From Mycogone perniciosa (lineage: Eukaryota > Ascomycota > Sordariomycetes > Hypocreales > Hypocreaceae), in contig JAOALB010000162.1 in assembly GCA_025331125.1 (NCBI GenBank), positions 52,590 through 116,589 on the forward strand: a stretch of 64,000 bases of DNA, read 5' to 3'. Below, piece by piece: positions 62,296 through 64,000 of this stretch (position 1 is the stretch's first letter; every line of letters begins with the position of its first letter). The translations under genes and the position numbers were made by a program. The notes below the pieces were generated by a model, which ran no database searches, was not told the origin of the DNA, and was given only the letters and a program-made list of their open reading frames with translations.

Positions 62296-63228
62296 ATGTC
62301 TCGACTAAGCTCTGGCTCTGATGCTGACGAGGATAGACTATTGGACCCCAAGAGTGAAGATCTCCCTCTACAGCGGATAGAGAAGAGAAGGGCGAATCTT
62401 AAGTTAATTCACTTTTTTCTTGTTGCTTTACTCAGCTTAGTGATTTCGACCGCAGCTAGTCTCGTTGTGTGGAAGACTGTACAACATGAAACTGGATTAA
62501 GTGAGAGTCGAAAATTACTTCCTGGGCTGGATATTCCTCCCCGTGAGCAAAATGATGTCCATTTCTCGTTGCCTTTGCTAATCAGGACTTTCAGTTGGGC
62601 CGATTCAAAAAGCATTCATGCCTGAGAGGGTGTATGATGATCCACGCACAGAGAAAGGGTATGAAGCATGGATGAACCTTTTCCCAAGTACGCTCCCTTT
62701 CCTCATCAACGTCTCGTCACTTTTCTAATATACACTTGTAGAGGGAAAGGGATATGTTTCGATAGACAATATCGCGGCTGCAGGTCGAGTGCCTGACTTC
62801 GTCCGAGACACCAGCACGGATGGCACCGGTCGATTTTCTGTAGCTGCATTCCACCAACTACACTGCCTTGTATGTAATATTCTCTCTTACACCCAACCTC
62901 TTTTCTGGATTCTGTTAAAAACAAATAAACTCAACTAAAATTTGTATAGTTCCTTCCTCAATCCGACCTCTTTGAGGCTTTGGAAGCAAACATCACTGCC
63001 CCACACTCTCACACACTCCACTGTTTGGACTATCTCAGGGAGAGTATCGTTTGCACATCCGACTCTACTTTGGAGCCGTTCAAACCGAAATTTGACAACA
63101 CGGCACCCAGAAAAGGGGTAGACGGATACGGGACTCCGCATCAGTGTCGAGACTTTCGACAACTTTTCAACTGGGCTGAACGATTTCGATATAACGATGA
63201 CCACGGGTTTGCGCATTTCGAAGGATGA
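62296..63228 (+). CDS. UstYa-family oxidase (DUF3328), four exons, 248 aa
   Basis: Proposed exons: 62296-62542, 62595-62687, 62742-62869 and 62950-63228. Introns are 52, 54 and 80 bp: GTGAGC...TTTCAG with a GCTAAT branch, GTACGC...TTGTAG with TCTAAT, and GTATGT...TATAG. The joined protein is 248 residues: a cytosolic acidic/basic tail, a membrane segment at about 36-59 (LIHFFLVALLSLVISTAAS), then LGPIQKAFMPERVYDDPRT, EKGYEAWMNLFPKGKGYVS, first HxxHC as HQLHC (151-155), second as HTLHC with LDYLRESIVC (177-191), and GTPHQCRDF near the C-terminus. Both metal-site motifs are intact. Without splicing the frame stops at 62625. It is shorter than its neighbour and divergent in sequence, so it is a different subfamily rather than a recent duplicate. 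It follows the first UstYa-like gene in the same orientation. Pairs of such enzymes are common in dikaritin clusters. Confidence 0.87.
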
Positions 63229-63305
63229 AAGCCCATATATTGAAGGTGGTGATTAACTCTTACGCTGTGTCAGTAAGGACGCTCCGGCTGGAGCTAGTTT
63301 AATAT

Positions 63306-63311
63306 AATAAA
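63306..63311 (+). terminator. Possible polyadenylation signal
   Basis: AATAAA 78 bp after the stop codon of the second UstYa-like gene. Confidence 0.35.
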
Positions 63312-63498
63312 TATTCTATATAATAGTCCATTTTACCATATCCAAGAATGACAACATGAGGATCATTGCTACTTCAATTTCAAGTGCCAAGTTGAGACTG
63401 ACGACCCTAGAAGAATTGGACGGGGAGTCTAGGAGATTGGATAAGCCATTCTGTATTTTAAGTCAAGTACTAGGACGCACATGAAGCAACATGAAGCA

Positions 63499-63909
63499 TT
63501 ATACATAGTGATACAAGAGAAGATTATTTATGGAGTAGTCGGGCTTGAAGTATTTCTTGATGGGGATAACAGCAGCGAGTCAGTGAGTCCATATGTTTGC
63601 CTGGAAGAAGAACTCTCTTTCAGAAAGAGCTCTGTCGTAGAAAGGTCTGCTGAAATACCCAATTTCATTGGCAAAGGATCAGTCGATTCCATTATCCAGA
63701 ACAGCTCCTATATGATGAAGTCTCTCGTGTAGCTTTCTATCTTCTTCTGAGATTCTGTTTCCAGCAAATCCTAACGTATACGGACTCCAACCAGGTTCAC
63801 CTTAGCGTACAGATAAAATGATTACATAAGTGGTATATCGATTAAGCACCATGCCTATCTGACTAAGTCCCTTAGAGCTCAACCAGTCTCGGAGCACAGA
63901 GTGATTGCC
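63499..63909 (-). pseudogene. Decayed coding sequence, unidentified
   Basis: One minus-strand frame looks coding throughout but carries in-frame stops (TAA at 63804-63802, and TGA twice further on). Readable pieces are GNHSVLRDWLSSKGLSQIG, NRISEEDRKLHERLHHIG, SFANEIGYFSRPFYDRALS and KKYFKPDYS. The TGA codons could derive from CGA (Arg) by C-to-T change. A rival reading splices at about GTTAG near 63770 into another frame, so an intron-containing live gene cannot be excluded. The frame may extend to the window edge at 64000. I do not recognise the family; it could be a lost partner gene of the RiPP cluster or unrelated. Confidence 0.35.
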
Positions 63910-64000
63910 ACTAATGAAGAGATAATATCAATCACAGATCAACAGTATGAGGGCTCATTGACGAATGCATAAAATGATAGAATTCGACACTCTTGCTTAT

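Noticed and set aside
63481..63732. 83-codon plus-strand frame after the UstYa pair
   Set aside because: No start context, signal or domain; the minus strand in the same place looks more like protein.

Overview
The window looks like a filamentous ascomycete (Pezizomycotina) chromosome with a two-speed, isochore-like layout. About 80% of it is extremely AT-rich sequence. There CpA and TpG are scarce, TpA is in excess, and the surviving C is mostly in CpT or CpC. This is the pattern left by repeat-induced point mutation (RIP) on both strands. These blocks contain essentially no intact genes and consist of nested, stop-riddled retroelements. Two islands of balanced composition, about 13.25-21.5 kb and 58.2-64.0 kb, hold the intact coding sequence. 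Short introns (52-80 bp), dispersed 5S rRNA copies and small secreted cysteine-rich proteins also point to a Pezizomycotina fungus, probably plant-associated. I cannot name the species.

Layout: 1-3.8 kb, a RIP-mutated Gypsy element ending in a well-preserved LTR. 3.8-7.3 kb, degenerate retroelement sequence and a 273-bp Copia-type LTR. 7.3-12.6 kb, a Tad1-like LINE. 13.3-21.4 kb, the first island: tails of Copia and LINE elements, two small secreted cysteine-rich effector candidates (15057-15499 and 19172-19621), a broken TPR gene and several LTR fragments. 21.5-31.9 kb, Copia family C1 with solo LTRs inserted in it, two of them with perfect 5-bp target duplications. 32.2-40.0 kb, Copia family C2, unusual in having three LTRs inside a single AAAGT target duplication; it is inserted in a minus-strand Gypsy (31950-32215 and 40032-44168). 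44.2-50.8 kb, a second, structurally complete minus-strand Gypsy. 51.4-58.2 kb, a minus-strand Copia C1 and other retroelement remains.

The most interesting part is the right-hand island. At 59671-59927 (minus) lies a small two-exon gene. Exon 1 encodes a signal peptide and exon 2 encodes three repeats ending in VASYQWK, separated by KR and KK dibasic sites. This is the architecture of a fungal RiPP precursor of the dikaritin (ustiloxin/phomopsin) type. It lies back to back with two UstYa-family (DUF3328) genes at 61221-62105 and 62296-63228 (plus), each with a membrane anchor and two HxxHC motifs. Together they suggest a small RiPP pathway: the precursor enters the secretory route, UstYa proteins cyclise the Tyr-containing core, and Kex2-type proteolysis releases the copies. 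The core sequence (SYQW) is not one I recognise from characterised members. The cluster may continue beyond the right edge. A decayed reading frame at 63499-63909 and three 5S rRNA copies or fragments at 58.4-58.8 kb lie beside it.
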